Shown here piece after piece: positions 44,008-53,280 of a stretch of DNA of 64,000 nucleotides. How positions within the stretch are numbered: position 1 is the stretch's first letter; each line of letters begins with the position of its first letter. The stretch spans positions 310,001 through 374,000 of the forward strand of contig NZ_JAVJSC010000002.1 of assembly GCF_040219635.1 (NCBI RefSeq), read 5' to 3'. The position numbers were made by a program, and so were the translations under genes. The notes beneath the pieces are model-generated. The model made no database searches. It was not told the origin of the DNA and worked only from the letters and a program-made list of their open reading frames with translations. Source of the DNA: Pyruvatibacter sp. (GTDB taxonomy: Bacteria; Pseudomonadota; Alphaproteobacteria; CGMCC-115125).

Positions 44008-45156
44008 ATGAAACGCAGGGATTTCCTGACCGGTGCCGCCGTGACAGCGGGTGCCGCCGCCACACTCGCCCTTGCAGGGTGCGACAATGGCCAGAGCACG
44101 GCTGCCGCGGACTGTGAACCGGGCACAAGCCCCGCAGCACCCGCCATCGTCACCGGCAAACGCCAGCTCAAAATGGTGACCACCTGGCAGAAAAACTTCC
44201 CCGGCCTTGGCACATCTGCCGAGCGCGTGGCCAAACGCATTGAAGAAGCCACCGACGGGCAACTCTCCGTCAAGGTCTATGCCGCCGGCGAACTTGTGCC
44301 CGCCTTTGAATGCTTCGATGCCGTCTCAACCGGCACCGCTGATTGCTACAACGGCGCTGAATATTACTGGCAGGGAAAATCTGTCGGCTTCACGTTTTTT
44401 ACCGCCGTCCCCTTCGGCATGACCGCCAACGAACTGACCGCCTGGATGTATCACGGAGGTGGTCAGGAATTGTGGGACGAACTCTCCGGCCAGTTCAACC
44501 TCAAAGGCTTTTTGTCCGCCAATACCGGCGTGCAGATGGGCGGCTGGTTCAATAAGCGCATCGAGAGCCTCGAAGACCTCAAGGGTCTGAAAATCCGTAT
44601 GCCCGGTCTTGGCGGCGAAGTGCTGCGCCAGCTTGGCGCGGCCGCCGTCAGCCTTCCGGGTCCGGACATTTATCAGGCACTGCAATCAGGTGCCATTGAC
44701 GCCACAGAGTGGGTTGGCCCGTGGAACGATCTGGCGCAGGGTTTTTACAAGGTCACAAAATACTACTACTGGCCCGGCTTCCACGAGCCCGGCGCAGCAC
44801 TGGCCACTGTGTTCAACAAGGATGTGTGGGAGAGCCTGACACCGTCCCAGCGCGCTATCGCCGAACAGGTGTGCCGTACCGAGCACGACTACACGCTGGC
44901 CGAGTTCAACCACAACAACTCCACAGCACTGGATACCCTCACCAAAAACCACGGCGTAATCCTTGAGAAGTTTTCCGACGAGGTGTTTGGCGGTTTCCGT
45001 GATGCCTCCAAGACAGTGCTCGAACAGGCGTCGCAGGAAAGCGAAATCGCCGGGCGCATTTATGCCAGTTTCCGTCAGAACCTCGAAAACTCCATCCGCT
45101 GGACCCGCATTTCAGAAGAGGCCTACGTCAACATGCGCACGGGCAGCGCTGGCTGA
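44008..45156 (+). CDS. TRAP transporter substrate-binding protein DctP family (TakP-like)
   Basis: Periplasmic binding component. 382 residues from ATG 44008 with GGGGAG 7 nt upstream. The N-terminus is a Tat-type signal (MKRRDFLTG) combined with a lipobox LAGC, so it is likely exported folded and lipid-anchored. The fold matches TakP, the 2-oxo-acid binding protein: KVYAAGELVPAFECFDAV, NTGVQMGGWFNK, IRMPGLGGEVLRQLGA, ALQSGAIDATEWVGPWNDL and YYYWPGFHEPG. So pyruvate or another alpha-keto acid is the best guess for the ligand. Operon P-Q-M. Confidence 0.92.
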   Translation: MKRRDFLTGAAVTAGAAATLALAGCDNGQSTAAADCEPGTSPAAPAIVTGKRQLKMVTTWQKNFPGLGTSAERVAKRIEEATDGQLSVKVYAAGELVPAFECFDAVSTGTADCYNGAEYYWQGKSVGFTFFTAVPFGMTANELTAWMYHGGGQELWDELSGQFNLKGFLSANTGVQMGGWFNKRIESLEDLKGLKIRMPGLGGEVLRQLGAAAVSLPGPDIYQALQSGAIDATEWVGPWNDLAQGFYKVTKYYYWPGFHEPGAALATVFNKDVWESLTPSQRAIAEQVCRTEHDYTLAEFNHNNSTALDTLTKNHGVILEKFSDEVFGGFRDASKTVLEQASQESEIAGRIYASFRQNLENSIRWTRISEEAYVNMRTGSAG

Positions 45157-45167
45157 CTGCACACCGC

Positions 45168-45713
45168 ATGACGAAACTCATCAGCCTGATTGACGCCCTG
45201 AACGAACGCATCGGCCGCACCGTTGCGTGGCTGGCGCTTATCATGGTGCTGGTGCAGTTCATCATTGTCGTGCAGCGCTACGTATTTGGCATCGGCTCCA
45301 TCTGGATGCAGGAATCCATCGTCTATATGCACGGATTTTTGTTCATGCTGGCGGCGGGATACACCCTTCTGCACAACGGCCATGTGCGCGTTGATGTGTT
45401 TTACCGGCAGGCCACACCCCACCGCAAAGCACTCACGGATTTGTGCGGCACGGTGTTTTTTTTGATGCCTGTCTGCGTCGCCATCATCTGGCTGGCCTGG
45501 CCATATGTCTCCAACTCATGGGCGATCTTTGAAGGCTCGAAGGAAACCAGCGGCATCCACGGCGTGTTCCTGCTCAAGAGCGTCATCATCGTGTTTGCCG
45601 TGTTGATGATACTGCAGGGCGTGTCACTGGCCGCGCATTCTGTCCGCATACTGACGGGGGCTGAAACGCCACCCGACCCAACCTCTGCCGACACCCCGCC
45701 GGAACTGTTCTGA
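45168..45713 (+). CDS. TRAP transporter small permease DctQ family
   Basis: Small membrane component of the TRAP transporter. 181 residues with four hydrophobic segments (WLALIMVLVQFIIVVQRYV, HGFLFMLAAGYTLL, GTVFFLMPVCVAIIW, KSVIIVFAVLMILQGVSLA). Typical signature WMQESIVYMHGFLFM, followed by a basic loop NGHVRVDVFYRQ. The stop overlaps the start of the large permease by one base, showing tight coupling. Sits 11 bp after the binding-protein gene. Confidence 0.92.
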   Translation: MTKLISLIDALNERIGRTVAWLALIMVLVQFIIVVQRYVFGIGSIWMQESIVYMHGFLFMLAAGYTLLHNGHVRVDVFYRQATPHRKALTDLCGTVFFLMPVCVAIIWLAWPYVSNSWAIFEGSKETSGIHGVFLLKSVIIVFAVLMILQGVSLAAHSVRILTGAETPPDPTSADTPPELF

Positions 45714-47356
45714 TGGACCTCGCCGCCATCCTCGACATTGCGATGTTCGCAACCGCCTGCGTGTTTTTGCTGGCGGGCTTTCCTGTTGCCTTCACGCTGG
45801 CGGGCACAGCGCTGATTTTTGCCGTACTGGGCTATTCGCTGGGCGTTTTCGACCTGTCATTCCTGGGTGCCTTCCCGCAGCGCATTTTCGGCACCATGAC
45901 CAACGAAACGCTCATCGCGGTGCCGTTGTTCGTATTCATGGGCGTGATGCTGGAGCGCAGCCGGGTGGCGGAAGAGCTGCTGGAAAACATGAGCCGCCTG
46001 TTTGGCACCATGCGCGGCGGCCTTGGCATCTCGGTCACCATTGTGGGCGCGTTGCTGGCAGCGTCCACCGGCATTGTCGGGGCCACCGTTGTCACCATGG
46101 GCCTGCTCTCTCTGCCCACCATGCTGCGGCGCGGCTATGACCCGGCACTGGCCACAGGCTCCATTGCCGCAGCCGGTACGCTGGGCCAGATCATTCCACC
46201 CTCCATCGTGCTGGTGCTGCTGGGCGACGTGATGTCCAGCGCCTACCAGAATGCACAACTGTCGTTGGGCAACTTTTCACCCGATGCCATATCTGTCGGT
46301 GATCTGTTCGCCGGTGCGCTCCTGCCGGGACTGATGCTGGTGGGTCTCTACATCATCTATCAGCTTCTCACCGCCTGGTTGCGCCCTGCCTCGTCCCCCG
46401 CGCTCGACGCGAGCGAACTCGAAAACGCACCCGGCTTCGGCGCCATTCTGCACGCGCTGCTGCCGCCGGTGTTGCTGATGGTATCAGTCCTTGGCTCCAT
46501 TCTGGCAGGCGTTGCCACCCCCACCGAAGCCGCCGCCGTGGGCGCTATCGGCGCAACACTGCTGGCAGGCTACCGCACCACCGGCATGGACGTTGCCGCC
46601 CACAATTCAGCCCCGGCCCTGCGCCGTCTGCCGCTGCGGGCGCTGGCAGCACTTCACGTCAATGGCGTTTGGCCGCCGGTACTTGCCGCTGGTGCCATCC
46701 TCGGCCTGTTCATTCTCACCGGCTCATTCGATTTGCGCATGGGCCTCGCCACTGTCAGCACAGGCACACAGGTTGCCTCGTTCGCAGCCTTCGTACTGTG
46801 CGCCATTGTGGCGTGGGGCGTACTCGTTTCATTGGCACGCACCCTGAGCAATGGATGCCTGGGTCAGGTGGTGCGCACCACCAGTGAAATTACCTCCATG
46901 GTGTTTGTCATTCTGGTGGGGGCGGCGTTGTTCAGCCTGGTGTTCCGGGGCCTTGGCGGCGACGATACCGTGCATGAGTTTTTGAGTTCCATGCCCGGCG
47001 GCGTAGTGGGTGCCGTGATCATCGTCATGCTTGTGATGTTCGTGCTCGGCTTCTTCCTCGACTTTATTGAAATCACGTTTGTTGTTGTGCCCGTAGTTGC
47101 CCCCATTTTGCTTATGATGGGCGTTGATCCCATCTGGCTGGGCGTCATGATGGCGATCAACCTGCAAACGTCTTTCCTGACGCCGCCATTCGGCTTTGCA
47201 CTGTTCTATCTGCGCGGTGTCGCGCCTCCGGAAGTCAAAACCACCGACATTTACAAAGGCGCATTGCCGTTTGTGGCCATCCAGATCCTTGCTCTGGTCA
47301 TATTGTCGATGTTCCCTGAGATCGCCACATGGCTGCCCGAAGTTGTCTTCGGATAG
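45713..47356 (+). CDS. TRAP transporter large permease DctM family
   Basis: Na+/H+-coupled translocation subunit. 547 residues with about 12 membrane segments; longer than typical DctM (about 430) because of an extended segment at about 330-400. Family motifs: ETLIAVPLFVFMGVMLERSR, GSIAAAGTLGQIIPPSI, TPTEAAAVGAIGATLLAGYR, and at the end MAINLQTSFLTPPFGFALFYL. Mixed with the long insertion this matches the 2-oxo-acid/mannitol TRAP branch. Start overlaps the DctQ stop by one base. A further gene of unknown role follows 20 bp on. Confidence 0.93.
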   Translation: MDLAAILDIAMFATACVFLLAGFPVAFTLAGTALIFAVLGYSLGVFDLSFLGAFPQRIFGTMTNETLIAVPLFVFMGVMLERSRVAEELLENMSRLFGTMRGGLGISVTIVGALLAASTGIVGATVVTMGLLSLPTMLRRGYDPALATGSIAAAGTLGQIIPPSIVLVLLGDVMSSAYQNAQLSLGNFSPDAISVGDLFAGALLPGLMLVGLYIIYQLLTAWLRPASSPALDASELENAPGFGAILHALLPPVLLMVSVLGSILAGVATPTEAAAVGAIGATLLAGYRTTGMDVAAHNSAPALRRLPLRALAALHVNGVWPPVLAAGAILGLFILTGSFDLRMGLATVSTGTQVASFAAFVLCAIVAWGVLVSLARTLSNGCLGQVVRTTSEITSMVFVILVGAALFSLVFRGLGGDDTVHEFLSSMPGGVVGAVIIVMLVMFVLGFFLDFIEITFVVVPVVAPILLMMGVDPIWLGVMMAINLQTSFLTPPFGFALFYLRGVAPPEVKTTDIYKGALPFVAIQILALVILSMFPEIATWLPEVVFG

Positions 47357-47376
47357 CGGACACAAAGGACTGATTC

Positions 47377-47859
47377 ATGGCCAAAACATCAGCGCCCACC
47401 GGCGGCCCCAACTACATGACCACAACCCTCATCATGCTGGCTGCGGTCGGCGCACTGGCCGTTGCCATTTCGCAGGGCTGGCTGAACCTGGATGAAGACC
47501 CGATTCACCTGACCGTCACAGCGCCGCAAACAGTCATTCTGCCGCGTTCAGGCGAGGTGCCGCTGACCTACACGGTGAAGCTGCAAAACAACACCGACGA
47601 CCCCGAACTGCTGGAAGCCCGCACCCCCTGCCACATCCACCGCTGGTTTGTGGCCGATGGCGGCGGCAACTTCGTGCAGGGTGAGCCCAAGGAAGACTGC
47701 GCTCAGGTGGTGATGAACGCCGACCTGCAGCCTGAAACATTTGTTGAAGATACCAACGAGATTCTGCTCGACGCCGCCCGCTATACGCCCGGCGACAGTT
47801 ACCAGATGATGGTCAGCTATTGGGGCTACGAACGCATCCACGTGTTTGATGTCGAGTAA
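47377..47859 (+). CDS. unrecognised membrane-anchored periplasmic protein in TRAP operon
   Basis: 160 residues with one N-terminal membrane helix (TTTLIMLAAVGALAVAI) and a periplasmic remainder that looks like an immunoglobulin-type beta sandwich (IHLTVTAPQTVILPRSG, YTVKLQNNT). It has a Cys pair in a His-containing segment (TPCHIHRWF, then EDCAQVV). I recognise no family. A good ribosome-binding site (AAAGGA, 6-7 nt before ATG 47377) and a 20-bp gap to dctM put it in the TRAP operon, so a role beside the transporter is plausible, but nothing in the sequence proves it. Confidence 0.75.
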   Translation: MAKTSAPTGGPNYMTTTLIMLAAVGALAVAISQGWLNLDEDPIHLTVTAPQTVILPRSGEVPLTYTVKLQNNTDDPELLEARTPCHIHRWFVADGGGNFVQGEPKEDCAQVVMNADLQPETFVEDTNEILLDAARYTPGDSYQMMVSYWGYERIHVFDVE

Positions 47860-47888
47860 GACTGCAGTGTGTTGAGACTGCTGACTGG

Positions 47889-48009
47889 ATCCCCCGGTCA
47901 AACCGGAGGATGGTGAGTATTGTTTCGAGCGCTAACCATGCAATCTCCCTAACCAAGCGCACTCCCAAACCACCCACACTGCAATGTCACCCCGGACTTG
48001 ATCCGGGGT
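47889..48009. repeat. two palindromic repeat elements in the TRAP/parC gap
   Basis: 47889-47911 is ATCCCCCGG-tcaaa-CCGGAGGAT (9-bp stem, one mismatch). 47989-48009 is ACCCCGG-ACTTGAT-CCGGGGT (7-bp stem), followed by CCAGAGCCAC, the same tail as in the 11.3 kb repeats. The rest of the 264-bp gap (47860-48123) is gene-free; at 48072-48104 there are two copies of a CCACCACCAT.-type short unit. Confidence 0.75.
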
Positions 48010-48123
48010 CCAGAGCCACAAGAGCCCTCGCCTGCGGTTCCTGGATTTAGCGTCACCTCAAAAAACCAGTGCCCACCACCATAGTGTCCACCACCATGAT
48101 GTCTTCGTCGCGCGAAACAGCGC

Positions 48124-50385
48124 CTAGTCGCGCGCCAGCACTGACCCGTCCAGAATAATCCAGTCGCGCTTTGGAAAGCCCGGCGGCGGCAACCGCCCGG
48201 CCTGCGCACGGTCGCCGCGCCAGTCTTTCAGGGTCTTGGCATCCATCTGCTTTTGACCGCCACCATCGCGCCAGCGGAAGCCGTCCTTCAGCGCAAACAC
48301 CTTGGCCTGCCGCAGCCCGCCATCCTTGTAACGCTGCAACCGCACACCACGGCCGCGCGACATGGTGCTAACCTGCTCCAGCGGGAACAACAGCAGCTTG
48401 CGGTTCTCGCCCATCACCGCAACCGTATCGCCCGTTGCCTCAACGCAGGTATGCGCCTCATCGCCGGCCGCAAGGTTCAGCACCTGCTTGCCCTTGCGCG
48501 TCATCGCAATCACGTCATCTTCGGGCACCACAAAGCCGTAGCCTGTTTGCGACGCCACCAGCAGCGAACGTCCCGGCGTGTGGACAAACAGCGACACGAT
48601 GCTTTCGCCATCGCCCAGATCAACCATCACCGACACCGGCTCGCCAAACCCGCGTCCGCCAGGCAGCTTGGCCGCATCCAGCGTGTAAAAACGCCCATTG
48701 GTGGCAAACAGCACAATCTTGTCAGTGCTTTGCGCATGAACGGCAAAGCGTGGCGCATCGCCGGTCTTGAACTTGAGCGCTGACGTATCGTCCGCATGGC
48801 CCTTGAGGGAGCGTATCCAGCCGCCTTCGGAACACACCACCGTAATCGGCTCTTTGACGGTCAACTCCTCAACGACAGCGGCTTCGTCCACCTCCGGTGC
48901 ATCCGCAAGCAGCGTGCGCCTGCGGCCAATATCCGTCTTGCTGCCAAACGCCGAGCGCACCTCTTTCAACTCGTCTGAAATATGCGCCCACTGTTTGTCA
49001 TCTGACTTCATCAGCGCATTGAGCGTTTTGGCTTCCGCTGTCAGCGCTTTGTGCTCGCCCTTGATTTCCATCTCTTCAAGCTTGCGCAAGGAGCGCAACC
49101 GCATGTTCAGGATCGCCTCGGCCTGCACTTCGCTCAGCTTGAAAGCGGCAATCAGCTCCTTCTTCGGCTCATCTTCTTCACGAATGATGCGGATCACCTC
49201 ATCCAGATTGAGATAGGCCGCAAGGTAGCCTTCCAGCACCTCAAGGCGATGAGCGATCTTGCCAAGCCTGAACTGCGTGCGCCGCCGCAGCACCACCTGC
49301 CGGTGATCCAGAAATGCCTGCAACACCTGCCTGAGGCTGAGCACCTGTGGCACCTGCCCTGCTGTCAGCACATTCATGTTGAGCGGTATGCGCACCTCAA
49401 GATCAGTCGTGCGAAACAGACTTTCCATCAGCACTTCAGGTTCGATTGTGCGGCTGCGCGGCTCAAGCACAAGCCGCACGTCCTCGGCGGATTCATCACG
49501 AATGTCTGCGAGCAGCGGCAGCTTCTTGGCTTGCAGCAGGTCCGCCACCCGCTCGATCAAACGGGCTTTTTGCACCTGGTAAGGCATTTGCGTGACCACC
49601 ACCTGATAGCCACCGCGCCCTGTGTCCTCGCTCTCCCACCGCGCCCGCAACCGAAAAGAACCGCGACCAGTGCGATAGGCCTCGGCGATGCTCTCCGCCG
49701 GTTCAATCAACACCCCGCCGGTAGGAAAATCCGGACCAGGCACATATTTGAGCAACGTGTCATCGCGCGCGTTGGGCTGCTTGATGAGATGCAATGCCGC
49801 GTCCACAAGCTCTGCCGCGTTATGAGGGGGAATGGACGTGGCCATGCCCACGGCAATGCCCGTGGTGCCGTTGGCCAGCAGGTTGGGAAACGCTCCGGGC
49901 AACACCACCGGCTCTTCGTCTTCGCCATCATATGTGTCGCGAAAATCGACGGTGTCTTCGTCCAGACCATCCAGCATCAGCCGGGCTACTTCGGTCATGC
50001 GGCTTTCGGTGTAACGCATGGCGGCAGCGTTATCGCCGTCTATGTTGCCGAAATTGCCCTGGCCTTCCACCATCGGGTAGCGCTGGGCAAAGTCCTGCGC
50101 GAGACGCACCAGCGCGTCATAAATCGACTGGTCGCCGTGTGGGTGATAGCGACCAATCACTTCACCCACCACACGGGCGCATTTCTTGAAGCCGCCTGAC
50201 GGGTCCAGCTTGAGCTGGCGCATGGCAAACAGCAGCCGACGCTGCACCGGCTTCAGCCCGTCGCGTACATCCGGCAAGGCCCGCTGGGTAATGGTGGAAA
50301 GTGCATAGGCCAGATACCGCTCCTCGAGCGCCTCACGCAGGGCAATCGGGCGGGCATTATCCGGCGGCGTCGTGGGCTTGCTCAT
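48124..50385 (-). CDS. parC: DNA topoisomerase IV subunit A
   Basis: Decatenating type II topoisomerase A subunit. 753 residues: winged-helix/breakage domain with [17 protein letters not shown], the active-site Tyr in [10 protein letters not shown], the long tower and coiled-coil, and a C-terminal five-blade-type beta pinwheel without the GyrA-box, which supports ParC over GyrA. The quinolone region reads [24 protein letters not shown] (quoted in pieces, Ser/Asp to Gln-Ser motif: GDQSIY). Leftward, alone after recO; the gap 50386-50494 is short. Confidence 0.94.
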   Translation of the reverse strand: MSKPTTPPDNARPIALREALEERYLAYALSTITQRALPDVRDGLKPVQRRLLFAMRQLKLDPSGGFKKCARVVGEVIGRYHPHGDQSIYDALVRLAQDFAQRYPMVEGQGNFGNIDGDNAAAMRYTESRMTEVARLMLDGLDEDTVDFRDTYDGEDEEPVVLPGAFPNLLANGTTGIAVGMATSIPPHNAAELVDAALHLIKQPNARDDTLLKYVPGPDFPTGGVLIEPAESIAEAYRTGRGSFRLRARWESEDTGRGGYQVVVTQMPYQVQKARLIERVADLLQAKKLPLLADIRDESAEDVRLVLEPRSRTIEPEVLMESLFRTTDLEVRIPLNMNVLTAGQVPQVLSLRQVLQAFLDHRQVVLRRRTQFRLGKIAHRLEVLEGYLAAYLNLDEVIRIIREEDEPKKELIAAFKLSEVQAEAILNMRLRSLRKLEEMEIKGEHKALTAEAKTLNALMKSDDKQWAHISDELKEVRSAFGSKTDIGRRRTLLADAPEVDEAAVVEELTVKEPITVVCSEGGWIRSLKGHADDTSALKFKTGDAPRFAVHAQSTDKIVLFATNGRFYTLDAAKLPGGRGFGEPVSVMVDLGDGESIVSLFVHTPGRSLLVASQTGYGFVVPEDDVIAMTRKGKQVLNLAAGDEAHTCVEATGDTVAVMGENRKLLLFPLEQVSTMSRGRGVRLQRYKDGGLRQAKVFALKDGFRWRDGGGQKQMDAKTLKDWRGDRAQAGRLPPPGFPKRDWIILDGSVLARD

Positions 50386-50494
50386 GGCTGGTCCGAATCA
50401 GGGATTTTCAGGCTAAACTCTTGGTCGCCCGCCCACCAAAGTGGGTCAAGGGCATGTGCCCGGATGAACGAAGGGCAACAGGGATGAGGCGACA

Positions 50495-50797
50495 ATGATT
50501 TCCAACACACGATACTGGCTGTTCATGAGCATCGCCGCTTTTCTCGCCACGCTGCTTGCCCGCTACGGCATTCCCGACGGCACGCCCGCGCCGATTTTAT
50601 TCACCCAGGAGACAGCCATTGCACTGGCGGCGGGAGCCGCGACGCTGCTGGTGCTGCCCGCGGCCCTTGTCATCCCCTGGCGACAGGTGCAGCGCACCCG
50701 CCGCACGGTGACCAACACACCGCTGTATGCGGGCACGGCACTGTTTGCCATGCTGGCCTTCGTGGCCCTCATCGGCGCGGCGATCAGCGGCAGCTAG
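50495..50797 (+). CDS. small membrane protein of unknown function
   Basis: 100 residues with three hydrophobic segments (MSIAAFLATLLARYG, ALAAGAATLLVLPAALVI, LYAGTALFAMLAFVALIGAAI). Basic loop RQVQRTRRTV between the second and third. I recognise no family. Rightward, opposite to its neighbours, and divergent from parC; its TAG stop and the recO stop share the bases CTAG at 50794-50797. Start ATG 50495 has a weak AGGCGA 5 nt upstream. Confidence 0.7.
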   Translation: MISNTRYWLFMSIAAFLATLLARYGIPDGTPAPILFTQETAIALAAGAATLLVLPAALVIPWRQVQRTRRTVTNTPLYAGTALFAMLAFVALIGAAISGS

Positions 50798-51510
50798 ACA
50801 CCAAGCACATCCAGCACGGCCACCCGCGGCACCGGCAGGGCTCTGTCACCGGGAGCAAACACGCGTTTCTCCAGAAAGAAACCGGTCAGCCGCAAACCAT
50901 CGTGAATGTCGTCCGCCCCGTAGCCGTCACCGCCCGCCAGAAACGCCGGTAGTTTCAGCAACCGTTCCTTGTAAACGCCAGCAGCCTCCTGCGTAACCGC
51001 GCGGCCTGAACGGGGTGAGACATAGGCCAGGTTTTCGGTTTCACCGGTTACTGCACACGCTGACAGATCGAGCCCGAAGCCCAGATCTTCCAGCAGTCCA
51101 AGCTCCCATCGCGCCATAACGGCGGGCCATGTGTCGGCGTCATCCAGCGTGTCCAGCAGCACCGTCAGCCCGTCATAGACACGCGGATGCGCCTCTCGTT
51201 CTGGCAGCGCCGCACTGGCCACAGCAGCCGCAGCGGTCAGCCCGCCAAGTGCCTTGCGGTTCGCCAGTGCCACAGACACCCGCTCCACCAGCGGCTCCAC
51301 GGTGTAGCTGCCCAAATGCTCCTGAAGGCGCGCCCGCCAGTGCGCCCGCAGGGTGTTGCCGGGCTGCAAGAGCCCGCGCAGACGTTTGGACGTGCCGCCC
51401 CGCACCAGCCCCAGATGACGTCCATGATCTCGCGTCAGAAGTTCAAGAATGACCGACGCCTCCCCGTGGGGACGCACATGCAGAACAATGCCGTCGTCGA
51501 TCCAGTCCAT
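50794..51510 (-). CDS. recO: DNA repair protein RecO
   Basis: Mediates RecA loading with RecR. 238 residues: N-terminal OB fold (MDWIDDGIVLHVRPHGEASVIL in pieces, LVRGG), helical middle, and C-terminal part with the ELGLLEDLGFGLDLSACAVTG motif. The Cys4 zinc finger of many RecO proteins is incomplete here (only one Cys visible in SACAVTG). Lies downstream of era, 166 bp away. Shares the CTAG stop overlap with the rightward small membrane gene. Confidence 0.93.
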   Translation of the reverse strand: MDWIDDGIVLHVRPHGEASVILELLTRDHGRHLGLVRGGTSKRLRGLLQPGNTLRAHWRARLQEHLGSYTVEPLVERVSVALANRKALGGLTAAAAVASAALPEREAHPRVYDGLTVLLDTLDDADTWPAVMARWELGLLEDLGFGLDLSACAVTGETENLAYVSPRSGRAVTQEAAGVYKERLLKLPAFLAGGDGYGADDIHDGLRLTGFFLEKRVFAPGDRALPVPRVAVLDVLGV

Positions 51511-51676
51511 TAAAAATCCGGAAAATGGGAAAAATCAGACAAATGGGTTGCGCGCGCTTTGGAGCGAGTTGCTGCAAAAACAACTGCTTAGGCACCGCGA
51601 TTGAGACAGCATGACAACAAAATTGCAACAATTCAGCGGTTTGTCCCCACCTGTGGAAAACCGCATCTGCCCGACG

Positions 51677-52591
51677 TCAGCCTTGTTTGGGGAACTCCAG
51701 ACCCATCATCCGGTAACGTTCGGGATCATTGCCCCAGCCCTCGCGCACCTTCACGAACAAGAACAGATGCGCCTTGATCCCCAGCGCCTCCTGAATGTCT
51801 TCGCGCGCCGCCTGACCAATCTCCTTGGTGGTCTTGCCGCCCTTGCCCAGCACAATGCCTTTCTGGCCGGGGCGCTCCACATAAATTACCTGGTCAATCT
51901 TGATCGAGCCGTCGGGCCGTTCGGTCCAGCCTTCGGTCTCAACCGTGGTGGCGTAAGGCAACTCATCATGCAGCCGCAAAAACAGTTTTTCGCGGGTGAT
52001 TTCAGCTGCCAGCAACCGTTGCGACAAATCGGCCACCTGGTCCGCCGGATAAAGCCACGGGCCTTCCGGCATCATGCCAGCAAGACGTTTGCGCAGGTCC
52101 GCGACGCCGTCGCCGTTAAGCGCTGAAATCATGAAAGTGTCAGCAAACGCCACATGCTCGTTCGCCACTGCTGCAAGTTCCAGAAGTCTTTCGTGTGGCG
52201 CTTCATCCACCTTGTTGAGCACAAGAAGGCATGGCGTCTTTGCGCCGGACAGCGATTTCAGGATCGCCAGAAAGCCCTCATGATCAGGCCGTGTGCGTTT
52301 GGCATCCACAATGAGCGCCGTCACATCTGCTTCGTCCGCCCCTCCCCACGCCGCCGCTACCATGGCGCGGTCAAGCCGTCGCTTGGGGGTAAAGATACCC
52401 GGCGTATCCACAAACACAATCTGGCTGCTGCCCTCGACGGTGATGCCGCGAATGCGCGAGCGCGTGGTCTGCGCCTTGTGTGTGACGATAGCCACCTTCT
52501 GTCCCACAAGCTGATTGAGCAGCGTGGACTTGCCCGCGTTGGGCGCACCAATGAGCGCTACGAAGCCGGATGAGGTTGGCGTGTCACTCAT
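51677..52591 (-). CDS. era: GTPase Era
   Basis: Ribosome-assembly GTPase that binds 16S rRNA. 304 residues. G1 IGAPNAGKSTLLNQLVG, G2 region KAQTTRSRIRG, G3 DTPGIF, G4 LNKVDE, and a C-terminal KH domain with KGGKTTKEIGQAAREDIQE. The start overlaps the rnc stop by 4 nt (ATGA), so translation is coupled; lepB-rnc-era is the classic operon. recO follows 166 bp downstream. Confidence 0.97.
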   Translation of the reverse strand: MSDTPTSSGFVALIGAPNAGKSTLLNQLVGQKVAIVTHKAQTTRSRIRGITVEGSSQIVFVDTPGIFTPKRRLDRAMVAAAWGGADEADVTALIVDAKRTRPDHEGFLAILKSLSGAKTPCLLVLNKVDEAPHERLLELAAVANEHVAFADTFMISALNGDGVADLRKRLAGMMPEGPWLYPADQVADLSQRLLAAEITREKLFLRLHDELPYATTVETEGWTERPDGSIKIDQVIYVERPGQKGIVLGKGGKTTKEIGQAAREDIQEALGIKAHLFLFVKVREGWGNDPERYRMMGLEFPKQG

Positions 52592-53280
52592 GAGGAGCTT
52601 TCCAGTACTGTCAGCAGGGCTGCGGCTGCGGCCTGCTCTGCGGCGCGTTTGCTGGGGCCTGACCCGACGGCTGACCCTGCCGCGCCCGCATCAACTTCAA
52701 CTTCAAAGACAGGCGCATGGTCAGAACCGGCCTGCGACACCACCCGATAGTCCGGGTGCGAATGCCCCATGGTGTGAAGTTTCTCCTGCACCTGCGTCTT
52801 GGCATCCCGCGGAATGGTGGCCACAGCCTCAAACTGCTTTGCCCATGCAGACAATATGAAGGTCTGCGCCGCAACCAACCCGCCATCCAGATAAAGCGCG
52901 GCGATCACCGCTTCCATTGCATTGCCCAGAATGGCCGGTTTGGCGCGCCCGCCCTGCGCTTCTTCAGCAGGTGCCATATGCACAAAGCGTCCCAGATCCA
53001 GATCGCGCGCAACAGCAGCACAAGTCTGCCGACGCACCAGCCGGTTGAGCCGTGGTGCCAGTTCGCCTTCGGATGCCGAAGGGAACCGCGTCAGCAATGC
53101 ATCCGCGATCACCAGTCCCAACACCCGGTCGCCAAGAAACTCCATGCGCTCGTTGTCCGGCCCCTGCGCCGCGGTCGCGCTGGCATGGGTCAATGCCCGA
53201 TCGAGCAGGTCAGGATTCGTGAAGTCATGTCCCAGCGTTAGCATCAGCTTGCTGGCAGCACCGGCGGCCTGGCGCGTCAA
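52588..53280 (-). CDS. rnc: ribonuclease III
   Basis: Double-strand RNA endonuclease. 230 residues from TTG 53280, whose bases overlap the lepB stop TGA, which suggests coupled translation. The earlier in-frame extension falls inside lepB. Catalytic signature NERMEFLGDRVLGLVIAD with the conserved Asp/Glu, the downstream AILGNAMEAVIAALYLDGG with the second Glu, and a C-terminal dsRBD (TQVQEKLHTMGH, then GSGPSKRAAEQAAAAALL). An internal ATG (residue 14 of this start) is another possible start. Confidence 0.94.
   Translation of the reverse strand: MTRQAAGAASKLMLTLGHDFTNPDLLDRALTHASATAAQGPDNERMEFLGDRVLGLVIADALLTRFPSASEGELAPRLNRLVRRQTCAAVARDLDLGRFVHMAPAEEAQGGRAKPAILGNAMEAVIAALYLDGGLVAAQTFILSAWAKQFEAVATIPRDAKTQVQEKLHTMGHSHPDYRVVSQAGSDHAPVFEVEVDAGAAGSAVGSGPSKRAAEQAAAAALLTVLESSS

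Noticed and set aside
49051..50199. 382-codon rightward frame inside parC
   Set aside because: Antisense shadow of parC, whose protein is unmistakable.
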